A stretch of DNA of 64,000 nt from Muricea muricata (lineage: Eukaryota > Cnidaria > Anthozoa > Malacalcyonacea > Plexauridae), in NCBI GenBank assembly GCA_963855995.1, contig OY979716.1:86568250-86632249 (forward strand), written 5' to 3'. Under the pieces are notes generated by a model that worked only from the letters and a program-made list of their open reading frames with translations, was not told where the DNA came from and ran no database searches. The translations under genes and the position numbers were made by a program. Each line of letters starts with the position of its first letter. Position 1 is the stretch's first letter. This document shows, in pieces, positions 11,250 to 21,528 of this stretch.

Positions 11250-12812
11250 ATTATAATTATTATTATTATTAAAACAATATTTCGTCAGGGTGCCTGACTC
11301 ACAATAGTGATTTTCAGCGGAGCCCTGAGTCAAATAAATGACAAGATAAATACAAGTATATAGATAAGAATACGAAGGATACACAACTACTTAGAAACTT
11401 CATATGTGCATTAAAATCCAGGATCAGACAGATAGTTTTTTTAGTTTTAGCTTAAAAGTTATAAGGTCTGTAGAATTGCGCACATCCGTAGGGAGCATAT
11501 TCCAGTCAGTAGCTCCACGATAGGTAAAAGTATGCTTACCATAATTTCTGTTCACTTTTTGGAGGTATATGTTCTGTTTATTACATGTACTATAACTATG
11601 CACATCAGAAATATATTTAATATTAAAATCAAAGTCTAACTCTCCATGCAAACACTTATACATCATAATGCAGCGATGAAGTTGTCTACGGATGACCAAG
11701 GGATGCCAATTCAAAGTCCATAATGCTTCTGTAGTGGAAGATCTGGGCTGCCAATCCAAACTGACTTTAACCAATTTGTTGTGCATTATTTGGAGTTGAT
11801 TCATTAGAACTAGATTATCTTTGTCTCCCCAGACAAAATCAGCATAATCAAAAAGTGGAAGCACGAGGCAATTTGCCAGAGTAATTCGAGCATGAACCGG
11901 TAATAGATGTTTAATTGTCTTAATCAGGCCAATATGTGGAGCAATTTTATTTGATAGTGCTTCAATATGATCAGCCCAAGTTAATGATTGATTCAAAACA
12001 ACACCAAGATATTTAAAAGACGTTACACGATTCAAGGTATAGTCGTTAATACAAAGTTCAACCTCATTAAGTTTAGCCAGCTTTGCAGGACTACCAAAGA
12101 TGATGAATTTGGATGGATTGAGTGTCAATCGATTCCTTGCAAACCAGTTAGATAAATAGAAAAGGTTCAAATTCAGACTGCTTTAAGTTCTAGAGCCGAT
12201 TTGGCAGAATAAAATAGAACGGTATCGTCAGCGTAGAGTGTCAAATTACACTTTACACAGGCCTTCATAATGTCGTTAACGTATACAAGAAAAAGTAGAG
12301 GCCCCAATATACTGCCTTGAGGCACCCTGACATTCAATGGTTCCAGTGTTGATTAACTTTCATTCACCACTGTGACTTGCATATGGTTTGAAAGATTGGA
12401 CTTAAACCAATTCACAAACGTGTGTGATACGCCCATACCTACAAGTTTACAAATGAGGATGTCGTGACTTACAGTGTCAAAGGCCTTTGTGATATCCAAG
12501 AAAGCTGCTCCTGTTAGGCATCCCTTATCCATGTTATCCAACACCATATCTGTGAATTGAGCTAAAGCTGTACCTGTGGACAGCTTAGGTCTAAAACCAA
12601 ACTGTTTTGTGGTTAATAGGTTCTGTTCCGTGGGGAATTTATTAAGTTGAAAATATACAGCTTTTTTCAATAATTTACTGAGAACAGGTAAAATGGTGAC
12701 TGGATGACAATTATTCACATCACTGCGGTTTCCAGATGTAAACACAGCTTTAATAACCTTTCCAACACTCCAAACTGATGGAAATGTAGAGGTGGTCGCA
12801 GTTGCTTGAATG
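11250..12812 (-). mobile_element. LINE C, 5'-truncated, inserted in LINE A in reverse
   Basis: Minus-strand reverse transcriptase: frame 12838-12353 has NNCHPVTILPVLSK, GFRPKLST and FLDITKAFDTVSHDIL. The next 180 bases encode QGSILGPLLFLVYVND and an intact LYADDTVLFYS (about 12222-12236). Frame 12170-11424 gives the C-terminal part (KYLGVVLNQSLTWADHI). A TAA stop lies at 12353-12355 and a frame change near 12175. Its 3' end is marked by an (ATT)n tract at 11250-11275. The endonuclease is absent, so this is a truncated copy. LINE A coding sequence flanks both ends. Confidence 0.75.
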
Positions 12813-13457
12813 GACAAGTTGTTAAGAACAAGGATCAAATAGAATGGCTTGGAGTAAATATTTATGACAATCTAAATTGCAGCAATCACATCAGTGAGCT
12901 ATGTAAAAAGGCGAGCAGAAAAGTTGGAGTATTAACTCGATTGTGCAATCTAATACCGTGTACAGCCGAATTGACAATTTACAAAACATCTATTTTGCCT
13001 TACCTCACATATTGCCACATAGTATGGCATTTATGTAAAGCGTCGAATAGACGAAAGATTGAACGTGTCCAGGAATATGCACTACAAGCAGTTTACAGAA
13101 CAAAAACGTACACATATGAAACACCTCCCCTCATTATACAACAGACGACTACAAGACATAGCAATCTAAATGTACAAAGTGAAAAACAGACTTCAACCAA
13201 ATAGTTTTAAAGAAATTTTTAACCTAAAGCAATCAACCTACGCCTCACAAAATAGTGATTTTAACTTACCTAGATTCAACACAATTAGACATGGCAAACA
13301 TTCTTTGCGATACTTTGGACCAAAACTATGGTTAAAACTGAATGCTAGTATTAAACACTTGGCTGGTTTAGTCAGTTTCAAAAAAGCAATCCGTAAATTA
13401 GATGTAGAGAGTATGCTGGACAACAACTGTAATTGTTGTGAAATGTGCAGGGAGTAA
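12806..13457 (+). pseudogene. LINE A reverse transcriptase, C-terminal piece
   Basis: Frame 12806-13204 (IEWLGVNIYDNLN, LTYCHIVWHLC) followed by frame 13170-13457 (FNTIRHGKHSLRYFGPKLW) is the thumb and C-terminal region of the LINE A polymerase. It resumes where the piece at 11100-11245 left off before LINE C. One frame change lies near 13190. Confidence 0.7.
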
Positions 13458-13594
13458 ACAGTTGTGCCTATCCTTGTCATATCTATATAGTTTATATTAC
13501 ATATTTTTTTAAAGTACATTTTTAGATATATAATGCCACCAATTAGCTGCAAAAGTTAAATAACCCGGACACTGAAATAAAGTAATTATTATTA

Positions 13595-13743
13595 TGCTTC
13601 AAGGACCAAAGCTAGAGAACAATTGTTCACAATCCTCAAAGTGGTCAATGTCTGCTGTAACATTTCGTCAATTTATTTTCTCTAAAATACTGCAGTGTGC
13701 CCTTTTCCCTTCCTGAATTCTTGTACAATCTCTTGAAAATGGT
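13595..13743 (-). pseudogene. DUF6589 exon, 5' half (copy 1)
   Basis: The minus strand after the acceptor at about 13744 (T-rich, ending AAG) reads RLYKNSGREKGTLQYFRE. This matches the start of the exon at 56109 in the other DUF6589 gene (RLYKNSGREKDTLRFFRE). The match runs about 130 bases, with frame changes, to the point where LINE A ends. The other half continues at 7194. It shows that the LINE nest landed inside this exon. Confidence 0.7.
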
Positions 13744-13964
13744 CTTAAAATAAAAATATTAATTGTTAATAGAACATTTAGAATTTTTCCATTTTGTACA
13801 AGATTATATGTTTTTAAAAACAAGGGCTATTTAAGGTAGCATTTTAAATTGACACAGCCTCTATCTTTTTCATAACAATATAAGCTAATAACACTAAAAT
13901 TTCAGCTCCAGACATTAATGGGGTGGGAACTATACTTTTTCAATTGACATTACGAATATCATGC

Positions 13965-14640
13965 ATGACGAGTGTTACCTTCAGAAAACTGCATTCTGCA
14001 TGCCAATCAGCATACAAAATAAATATAGGTGATCCACACATTGTTTTGCTGTGTGGCAACCAGATTGTAGTAGGTATTTGGCTCCAGGAAAGCAAACTCG
14101 GGTAAGCTGGTCTCTGAAACATGGAACATATGCCACGTAGTCATCATCAGATGGTTAAGGCGATATGTGGGAGGCTGGTTGGTCTGGCCTGGAAGCAGGT
14201 GTGATGGTAGGTGATATGGGTGAATCAGAATCAGTGCTTGTATCACACAATCCAGCAGCAGAATATATCGTGTGTCCATTGCTCCAACTGATCCACGACA
14301 TCCACACACTCTGTACTTTTTCTCGTCCTTCATGAGAACTGGCATGGTCACAGTTACTGATTTCTCAGACATGTTCTCTGCATACTGACAATTGGTAGAT
14401 GGGGTGTAAGGTTTAAATCATTCAAATGCAGGAAATTGCTGAAACAAAATGTTCTGCACAATAACACAATAACGCTTTCTGATTGTGTAAATTTCAGCAG
14501 AAGAAAGTTTTACCACTTGGCGGGGATTGCATTTCCGTAGATCTTGTTGTGGGTGGGCATTCGGTAGTGATTGTGGCAAAGAAGCATGGCTAAAAACTAT
14601 GCTTGTAGCCAATAGCATGCACAATAGAGATTATTATAGT
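13965..14640 (-). pseudogene. DUF6589 protein, middle exon (copy 1)
   Basis: The minus strand 14624-14418 encodes HPQQDLRKCN..., paralleling GPQQDLNKCN in the other copy. Frame 14372 onward has TMPVLMKDEKKYR, matching TMLVLMKDEKKYS at about 54811. Neighbouring frames then give SRPDQPASH and DQLTRV, as in the second copy. The exon ends at about 13967, where GTAACA could serve as donor, and the next exon begins at 13743, the same intron position as 55190-56108 in copy 2. A stop near 14415 and several frame changes mark it as a pseudogene. Confidence 0.65.
14341..14413. repeat. Direct repeat, exon copy (unit 1)
   Basis: About 73 bases starting GGCATGGTCACAGTTACTG recur with a few mismatches at 15207-15292. 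This unit lies in the DUF6589 middle exon, so the second is a displaced exon fragment. Confidence 0.85.
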
Positions 14641-15206
14641 AGAATTATAATTATAATAGTAGGATTGTATTATATGTAAATTTATCATGAATATCATGAA
14701 TAGGTAATTATAATAGGCAAATATAAGCCGAGCATAGAGGTTCGAAAGGAGCGAGCGAGTGAGAACGACATCCTGGAAGTAGTATGTACATACAAAGAGA
14801 AATTGATATTGTCACAAGAGACAACCAAGTGATATACGAACTAGAGAAGTCAGAGTTAAGTCTGAAGCAAGAGATTATTGTGTTGAGAAGTGGCGGAGTT
14901 GAAATTAATCCCGTAGACATTAAGTAATAAAGTGTGTCTAGACAAGTGATGGTCGTCGACTGATGAATTAGATAGCTAATAATGGAAACGTAATTGAAGT
15001 TTGAAGGCTGGAAACGAAAAGATTTCTGAGTTTATGAAGAGCTAGCAGAAGAAAGAAGACTCCGGAGAACTCTGCAGACTCGGGTTTGTTAAACTACCAC
15101 AGATATTTTTCCTCGTGTAAGTATAGACTAGCTAACTTTGTACATTGTTTTACTGTTTTGGGTATTGGGAAAACAGTAGCACCCACGCTGACAGCTTGAA
15201 TCGTCA
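14640..15206. other. No gene seen
   Basis: AT-rich stretch with TAATTATAAT-type low complexity at 14640-14720, then unassigned sequence. No supported coding frame. Confidence 0.45.
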
Positions 15207-15292
15207 GACTAGCATGGTCACAGTTACTGATTTCTCGGACATGTTCTCTGCATACTGACAAGTGGTAGGTGGGGTGCAAGGTTTAAATCATT
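15207..15292. repeat. Direct repeat, exon copy (unit 2)
   Basis: Second copy of the 14341-14413 segment, same orientation, with TCGGACATG for TCAGACATG and a few other changes. It lies 130 bases from the Ty3/gypsy element. Confidence 0.85.
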
Positions 15293-15425
15293 CTTACTAC
15301 GAGAAGGAAAGCAAAACCTTGGAATCCCTTAGCAAAGGGCAGGAAGGGGAAAGATCTTGCTTTGAAATTGTTGATTCATAAACACCTTACGAACGCAAGT
15401 GGCGTTTGAGAGCTCTAAAGTAAGT

Positions 15426-15553
15426 TGTCAAATTCCCATCGAAGAACGAATACGTGTTCATGTATAAGTGTATTTATTGAACAACTGAAAACACTGAAAA
15501 CAATAGTGTACAGCGGTCCTTAGCTACTAGCAATACTTTATGTTACTACAACA
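15426..15553 (-). repeat. Ty3/gypsy 3' LTR
   Basis: 128 bases, starting TG and ending CA. It matches the copy at 19510-19635 except for GAACAACTG/GAACTACTG and a 2-base difference near the end. Confidence 0.95.
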
Positions 15554-15636
15554 CCTCTCTCACAAGTTTCCAACATAACTTATTAAATATAATGTCAACC
15601 AGTTTTCTTAAAAACAAATCATAACTTCAGTTATGA

Positions 15637-17223
15637 TCAGTTATTGTTAAATCTACTGGGTCGTTCAATAATGCGACCAGATCTTGTTGTCACAGAAGCA
15701 TCAATGCCACTTCTATCGTCAGTTCCAGATTTTCTTGGTGGTTGTGGGTGAGCAGGCTGTTGGTCACTTGCATCAGATCTCATCTGTGAGTTGCTCACCA
15801 GGCTCGAGTGTGACTTGCTTTCTCCAAGCTGTGAATTAGGAACGCCGCTCACAAGGTGGTCAACATGACGGGTCCACACTCTTCCATCTTTTAGTTGAAC
15901 GCTGTAGGAATGTGGGGCCTTTTGTTGCAAAACTTCGCCTGGCTGCCACTTTTCAGGGGAGGTAAAATCTCTAGCCAGGACTTGATCACCTGGCGCAAAC
16001 TGACGAAATTTGGTGTGTTGATCAAAGTAACTCTTCATTTTCGACTGCTCACTGGCCACTGTTCGTGCAAGATCAGGCTTGATCAACGATAATCTGGTGC
16101 GGACTTCCCGGTTGAGGAACAGCTTGGCAGGCGACACATGCGTGGTGGCATGAGGGGTGCTATGATAGGTTAATAGGAAGTTTTGAATCTTTGGGTGCAG
16201 CTGGACAGGATTTTTAGAGCCAGTGGTCTTCATGAAATGCTTGAACGTTTGTACAAATCGCTCCGCCTGGCCATTGGATGACGGATGATATGGAGCAACA
16301 AGGATCCGCTGGATTCCATTGAGCTTCAAGAACCTTTCATATTCGGCTGATTGAAAGGGTGGTCCATTGTCACTAACTATAGATTCTGGCAAACCATACT
16401 TGGAAAATATGGTTCGTAACGCATTGGCAGTAGCTGTAGCTGTGGTAGTGGGCATAGGGCCAATGATCTCTGGCCACTTGGAGTATGCATCAACAATAAC
16501 AAGGTAATGCTTGCCATCAACACTTGCAAAATCTGCATGGACTCGTTGCCATGGCCGATTGGGAAAAGTCCAAGGGTGCAAAGGAGCCGTAGGTGGTGCA
16601 CTCCGTGTCTTGACACACTGGTTACAACAGCGAACTGTTTCCTCAATATCAGTATCCAGTTTTGGCCACCAGAGATGGCTTCGGGCAATAGATTTCATTC
16701 TGGCGACACCTGGGTGGGACTCGTGAAGCTCAGCGAGGATGGTTTTTCGTAAGGAAGGAGGTATAACTACACGGGATCCCCACATGATACATCCCTGTTC
16801 AGTAGACAATTCGTGGCGTCGTATTGCATAAGGTTGTAGGATGGGGTCCTTGCAGGAGCCTTCGAACCAACCATTCTGGTTGAGGTGGAGGACTTTAGCT
16901 AGGGTCTTGTCTCGTGCGGTTTCTCGTGCAACAACTGAAGAAGAAATTGGGAGATTGCTTAGCTGAATATCTGCAATGTGGAAGAGATGGTTTTCGACAC
17001 TGCTGTCAGGAGTGTAAGGGAGAGGAAGTCTGGAAAGCACGTCAGCATTAGCAATATCCTTTGATTTCTTAAACTTGATGTCATAGGTATAGGAGGAAAG
17101 CAACAAGGACCAGCATTGTAGACGGGCTGCTGCAAGAACAGGAGTTGCAGAGTCAGGTGCAAAAATCTTTAATAATGGTTGATGATCTGTGTAGAGTGTG
17201 AATTTCCGTCCATAGAGGTACAT
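15637..17223 (-). pseudogene. Ty3/gypsy RNase H end and integrase
   Basis: 528 residues in one open frame. First comes the RNase H core (FTLYTDHQPLL, ANADVLSRLPLP), then the integrase HHCC zinc domain (HESHPGVARMK ... CCNQCVK, about residues 168-205). The DDE core has D in VHADFAS, D in VSDNGPPF and E in SNGQAERFVQTF. The C-terminal part includes the usual PGDQVLARDF and a Ser/Gln-rich tail ending with RSGRIIERPSRF. All integrase catalytic residues are present. Disabled only by the frameshift upstream. Confidence 0.9.
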
Positions 17224-17234
17224 GTAGAACTTTG

Positions 17235-18515
17235 TTATACCAAAGATGATAGCAAGGGCTTCTTTGTGGATTTGACTGTAATTTTTCTCGGAAGGTTAAG
17301 GGAGCGAGATGCATAGGCAATAGGTCGCTCGTCACCATTGCCATATTTGTGGGAAAGTACAGCACCGACACCATACTGGCTGGCATCACACTCGGGGACC
17401 ACAGGAATTGCAGGATCAAAATGTACCAGGATCTTGGAAGATGAAAGGACATTCTTGGCTGTATTGAAAGCCCGTTGGCAGCTGGATGTCCGTTTCCAAG
17501 GATGATTCTTTTGAAGGAGTTGATTCAATGGGTGTAAAATAGTGCTTAGATTGGCAATGAATTTCCTGTGATAGTTCACCATACCCAGAAAGGCTCGGAG
17601 CTGAGTGGTGTTCTCTGGGGTGGGAGCATCTTTGATGGCATTGACTTTTTCTTCAGTAGGCGAAATTCCTTCTGCAGACAATTTCATGCCCATGTATATC
17701 ACAGAAGGTTGCATAAATTTGCACTTGTCTAGTTTGAGTGGTAGGCCATAACTGTCTAGGCGTCCCAAAACCTTCTCTAAATTGCTCAAGTGATGAGTGT
17801 TATCCAGTCCAGATATCAAAATGTCATCCTGAATGACTGCAACATACTCCAATCCTTGCAAGATTATCTCCATGGTGCGTTGAAATATAGCAGGTGAGGA
17901 AGCTATGCCAAAGGGTAGGCGCTTATATCGGTAAAGACCACGATGGGTATTAATTGTTACATACTCCTGGCTTTCGGGATCTAAGGGCATTTGTTGGTAT
18001 GCATTGGTTAGATCCAGCTTGGTGAATAACTGTCCACCACTCAGTTTGCGAAAAACATCTTCGGGAAGTGGGACAGGGTACTGCGGTACTTTGAGACAAG
18101 GATTAAGGGTGACAGAATAACCACCACAAGAACGAGTTTGACCATCATTTTTAGGAACATGGACCATTGGAGTAGCCCACTCACTATATTCAACTTTCTC
18201 AATGATATCCTGTTGTTCAAGACGATCGTATTCTTCCTGTACAGTATTTTGCAGGGCATATGGAACAGGGCGTGCTTTGCAAAATTTTGGTTTGGCATCG
18301 TCCTTAAGTTCAAGCTTGGCTGTGATTCCCTTGAGTGTACCGAGTCCAGGTTGAAAAACTGCAGAATGTCGCTGGATGGTTGCTTGTAAGCGCTGGTTAC
18401 TCAAGGCGGGTATGGATGGGGAGGATACGTTCACCCTTAAGATCTCGTGCCAATTGAGCTGTATTTTCTGAAGCCAATCACGACCAAGTAATGATGGTCC
18501 ACAGCCACTCACCAC
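17235..18515 (-). pseudogene. Ty3/gypsy reverse transcriptase and RNase H start
   Basis: The frame opens with the end of protease (SLLGRDWL), then reverse transcriptase: TKLDLTNAYQQMPLD, RLPFGIASSPAIFQR and an active-site box written VAVIQDDILISG. Both aspartates are kept, but the usual Tyr two residues before them is replaced. RNase H begins with PECDASQYGVGAVLSH (about 17400). A one-base deletion near 17290 then throws the frame out, and coding continues in the frame 15637-17223. No ATG starts this ORF: it was meant to be reached by frameshifting from gag. Confidence 0.9.
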
Positions 18516-19483
18516 TGTAGGAGGAAGTATTGCTTGCTGTGTTTGGTAATGAACGAGAAATGTTTCTGATACATTTCTTGCGAGATGATTGATATGCTAG
18601 CACCAGTATCGATCTCCATCAGGAGAGATTGACCTTGGATTTCTACAGGTATCATAATAGTTTCCTTATTGGGACCAACCTTGTACATGGAGGCAGTAAA
18701 GGAATCAGGAGTGCCTTCAGGTGATGATGTGTGTTCAAGTTGGTGAACACCATTAGAAGACTTGCATGCATGTGAAATGTGACCATGCTTGCCACAAGAA
18801 TGGCAGGTGAAATTACGGTACCTGCACTCACTTCTGCGATGGTCACCTTCACCACAGCTCATACACTTCTGTTTACTGTCCCTACCAGAATCTGAAGTTT
18901 TCTGGGTGGTATTTGGAGAACGGATCTTGTTGACAGTGTCAGCAGGTTTGGCGTTGAGCTCAGCCACATCTTTTTCAGCCGCTTCGTGGTTTAGGGCCAC
19001 CTTAAGCGCTTGTTGAAATGTATGATCATCAGCTGACAGTTTCTTTTGCAAGCTCGTACTTCGTAAGCCACACACAAAACGATCACGTAAAGCATCAGGA
19101 AGGAATGTACCAAAATCACAAGTGGAAGCAAGTTTTTTGAGATTCGCTGCAAATTCGGACACACTTTCAGATTCAGTTTGCGTGCAATTGTGAAATCGAT
19201 AACGGTCAGCAATTGTAAGTCTCTTCGGAGCAAAGTGCGATTTCAGAATGGTTTTCAGGTCTGCAAAACTTTTGGAAGATGGTGAATTGGGAGAGGAAAG
19301 GTCGAACAAAATATCGTATGCCTCAGCCCCAAGAACAGAAATCAAAATCGCGCGTTGTCTGCTGGAAGTCTCGCTGTCAGGAGGAATATCATTTGCCACA
19401 AAATATTGCTCTAAACGCTCCAAATAACGATCGATCTTACCGCCACGAACATCAAACTCTTCAATCTTGCCAAGAGTTGTCAT
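18509..19483 (-). CDS. Ty3/gypsy gag and start of protease
   Basis: A 324-residue ORF starting just inside the 5' LTR. The N-terminal half is a capsid-like region (FDVRGGKIDRYLERLEQYF, HFAPKRL, FVCGLRS). Two CCHC zinc knuckles follow at about residues 213-250 (CMSCGEGDHRRSEC and CHSCGKHGHISHAC), used to package RNA. The protease motif MEIDTGASISI comes near residue 290. The ORF ends about 30 residues later, well before a normal protease would, and the pol frame resumes at once at the protease end (SLLGRDWL). About 40-45 residues therefore seem to be deleted, leaving the protease non-functional. Confidence 0.9.
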   Translation of the reverse strand: MTTLGKIEEFDVRGGKIDRYLERLEQYFVANDIPPDSETSSRQRAILISVLGAEAYDILFDLSSPNSPSSKSFADLKTILKSHFAPKRLTIADRYRFHNCTQTESESVSEFAANLKKLASTCDFGTFLPDALRDRFVCGLRSTSLQKKLSADDHTFQQALKVALNHEAAEKDVAELNAKPADTVNKIRSPNTTQKTSDSGRDSKQKCMSCGEGDHRRSECRYRNFTCHSCGKHGHISHACKSSNGVHQLEHTSSPEGTPDSFTASMYKVGPNKETIMIPVEIQGQSLLMEIDTGASISIISQEMYQKHFSFITKHSKQYFLLQW

Positions 19484-19509
19484 AATTTATCCTCGTCGCC
19501 AATAAAATA

Positions 19510-19635
19510 TGTCAAATTCCCATCGAAGAACGAATACGTGTTCATGTATAAGTGTATTTATTGAACTACTGAAAACACTGAAAACAATAGTGTACAGCGG
19601 TCCTTAGCTACTAGCAATACTTTGTTACTACAACA
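19510..19635 (-). repeat. Ty3/gypsy 5' LTR
   Basis: 126 bases, almost identical to 15426-15553 and followed by the TAAGT duplication. It would hold the promoter for minus-strand transcription. Confidence 0.95.
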
Positions 19636-19640
19636 TAAGT

Positions 19641-20160
19641 ATCATTCACTTTATATGAAAAGCTGTACTGTGCTAGTTATATTTTAATGTGCTAGGCTTT
19701 ATATTCAATATTGTGCGATTAAATTTCTGCTATTTAAATTGATAGACATTGTATTTGTAGGATTATTGATGAAATACTATAATAGTACTAATGTATAAAT
19801 AGCAATACTGGATAAGTTGCATAGGAGGGGAGGGCATTGGAGACCTTACAAGCAAGGAGACCTTATTGCAACCCTTTTGTAGTTCTCTTACTTACTTCTT
19901 TTGGCCAAGATATTTATGTATTGTAGATGTAATGAGATGAGTGGTCTATGGTTATGGGGATGGGTGGAGGGGGTAGTCCAAATTGTTGATAATTTGTTAT
20001 ATTTAACCCTTGACTAGTACTTTCATCAAATTTGCACAGCTTGAAATTTAACCATGGCCAGAAATCCGTCACAGTCAGCAGCCTGGCGCGCAGTTTCATA
20101 AATTCAGCAGTTCTGCTTGCTGGCTCAATTATTTTGAGATACGTCATGGCTTTCTAATTA
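19641..20160. other. No gene seen
   Basis: AT-rich flank between the Ty3/gypsy element and the chromodomain gene. No supported frame; the promoter of the gene may lie here. Confidence 0.45.
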
Positions 20161-20172
20161 ATGTGCATAAAG

Positions 20173-21340
20173 ATGGCGCGTGGCTTGCGCGAATATGCAA
20201 ATAATGAGGGATTTTATCGTCAAATGCACAATGCATCTTCGGGAGATTTACTTTGGGGAGGCTCTAAATCTTTAAGATCGAGTAAAAGGAAGGCTTCTAG
20301 TGATTTTTACGCTGTAGAAAGAGTGATTTCCAAGAGGAAAGTGCAAAATACGGTAGGGAATACTAATAAAGTTTATCTTAATTTATGGATTTATGCAATA
20401 GCATGCATGCACTTGACTTGTAGTCTTGTGTTTAGTATTTTAATATAGGCAGTTAATTGTAAAAACAGTCAGGTAATAGGGGTTTCTATTGTTTCTCTTT
20501 GAAGACGAAATAGTGAAATGGAAGGGATACAGTGGCTTCGAAAATATGTGGGAAGATGAAGATAATTTAACTGCTGATCTCTTAAGGTATTTCCACCATG
20601 TTGCAACTGTGTATTAATTCACTTCTGATAATCTGATTATTTTTTATATGTCTTGTATTGTCCATATTTTAAGATTAAAGGTTCATTACAAATGACAAAT
20701 TAAATGAACATGCTATTATGCAATATCAGCACTCAGTATTCACTAATGTCTTTTATGAGCAGTTCAATAAAAGTCCCATGAAGCAGAACTTTAAACAGAA
20801 AGCACTGTAAGAATGAGGAGGTGTGCTACCAAATTCATAGTGCAAAGCTTCTTGTGTACTCACATTGCTGAACTGAAAGCACTTCATTTTCTCAATGTGT
20901 ACTATTGTAATTTTTAGGAGCTATGACAAGCCATGTATTCCACCTGAGAGATTGTGTAGGAATGTTGACTCTTTGTGGGTGGCTTTCACGACAAAGTTGA
21001 AGGCGAAGAGCAGGAGCAAATTAATTTTAGACTTTGAGCATGATTGCTTTAGGTATCTATTTTATGGGAAGGAAAGGCAATCAAGAAATGATACATATTT
21101 ATTATTAGAAAACATGACTTTATTAGATGTAAGTTTGTAGACAATTGGGATGTAGTTTTTGATAGGATTGGTGATGGAGTAGCAATAAAATACCCTGTTA
21201 AAGTTAGGGCATTTTTAACAAAGTCACCAAAAAGTTTTAGCATGGCTAATGGAACACTTCAGGAAAGTCCACAAATGTTAATTGAAAAATTATCAATTGA
21301 TTTTGCTCAACAACCTGTGACTGTTTTAAAAGTAGATTAG
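20173..21340 (+). CDS. Chromodomain protein, four exons, apparently intact
   Basis: Exon 1 starts at ATG 20173 (alternative ATG 20161) and carries the start of a chromodomain ([13 protein letters not shown]). Exon 2 (20505-20586) gives [20 protein letters not shown], the aromatic and acidic core that binds methyl-lysine. Exon 3 (20918-21052) continues [16 protein letters not shown] exactly across the splice. Exon 4 (21109-21340) follows a 56-base GT..AG intron whose phase fits, and ends with TAG. Donors and acceptors are canonical except that the exon 1 donor (about 20340-20352) is not settled. The C-terminal part (about 120 residues) is unfamiliar. No stops or frameshifts, unlike its neighbours. 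It could be a host chromatin reader or come from a mobile element. Confidence 0.65.
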
Positions 21341-21528
21341 ACATAGTATTATTTTCAGTTAGCTGTCAACGAAAAGTATCCTATGTGAACAAAAATTGGG
21401 CCAGTTGACCTTAGTTTGTGTATATTACAACAACAAAATTAACATGGTATAGCCTTTTAATTGGCAGCTGTTCTTGAATAACTATCTATTATGTACACTG
21501 GCATGCTTAGTTTGACAAAAACATATGG

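Larger units (their letters stand above)
7195..13590 (+). mobile_element. LINE A (CR1/L2-like), split in three by LINEs B and C
   Basis: Three collinear plus-strand pieces belong to one non-LTR element. 7195-8075 encodes the fingers and palm start (SGGWNPR, NYRPITSL, RGCPQGTSS, then a damaged MYANE in place of YADD). About 11095-11245 encodes the part just after the active site (QALSWYAENYLQANPDKFQ). 12806-13457 encodes the thumb and C-terminus (IEWLGVNIYDNLN, HIVWHLC). The endonuclease is missing, so it was 5'-truncated on insertion. The 3' end is at about 13590, with an (ATT)n-like tail. A stop ends the first palm frame near 7845. It inserted into the DUF6589 exon. Confidence 0.75.
15426..19635 (-). 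mobile_element. Ty3/gypsy LTR retrotransposon with TAAGT target duplication
   Basis: Full-length minus-strand element. Short LTRs (15426-15553 and 19510-19635) begin TGTCAAATTC and end TACTACAACA, and differ by about one substitution and a 2-base indel. The 5-base target duplication TAAGT is perfect (15421-15425 and 19636-19640). Next to the 5' LTR, read on the minus strand, is TGGCGACGAGGAT (about 19492-19504), a probable primer-binding site. Gag-protease, RT-RNase H and integrase follow in Ty3/gypsy order. The insertion looks young, yet the coding region carries a protease deletion and a one-base frameshift. Confidence 0.95.

Noticed and set aside
11250..11275. (ATT)n as an independent microsatellite
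   Set aside because: It sits at the expected 3' end of LINE C, where such tails are normal.
16507..16752. Plus-strand frames of 71-81 codons
   Set aside because: Shadows of the integrase coding strand of the Ty3/gypsy element.
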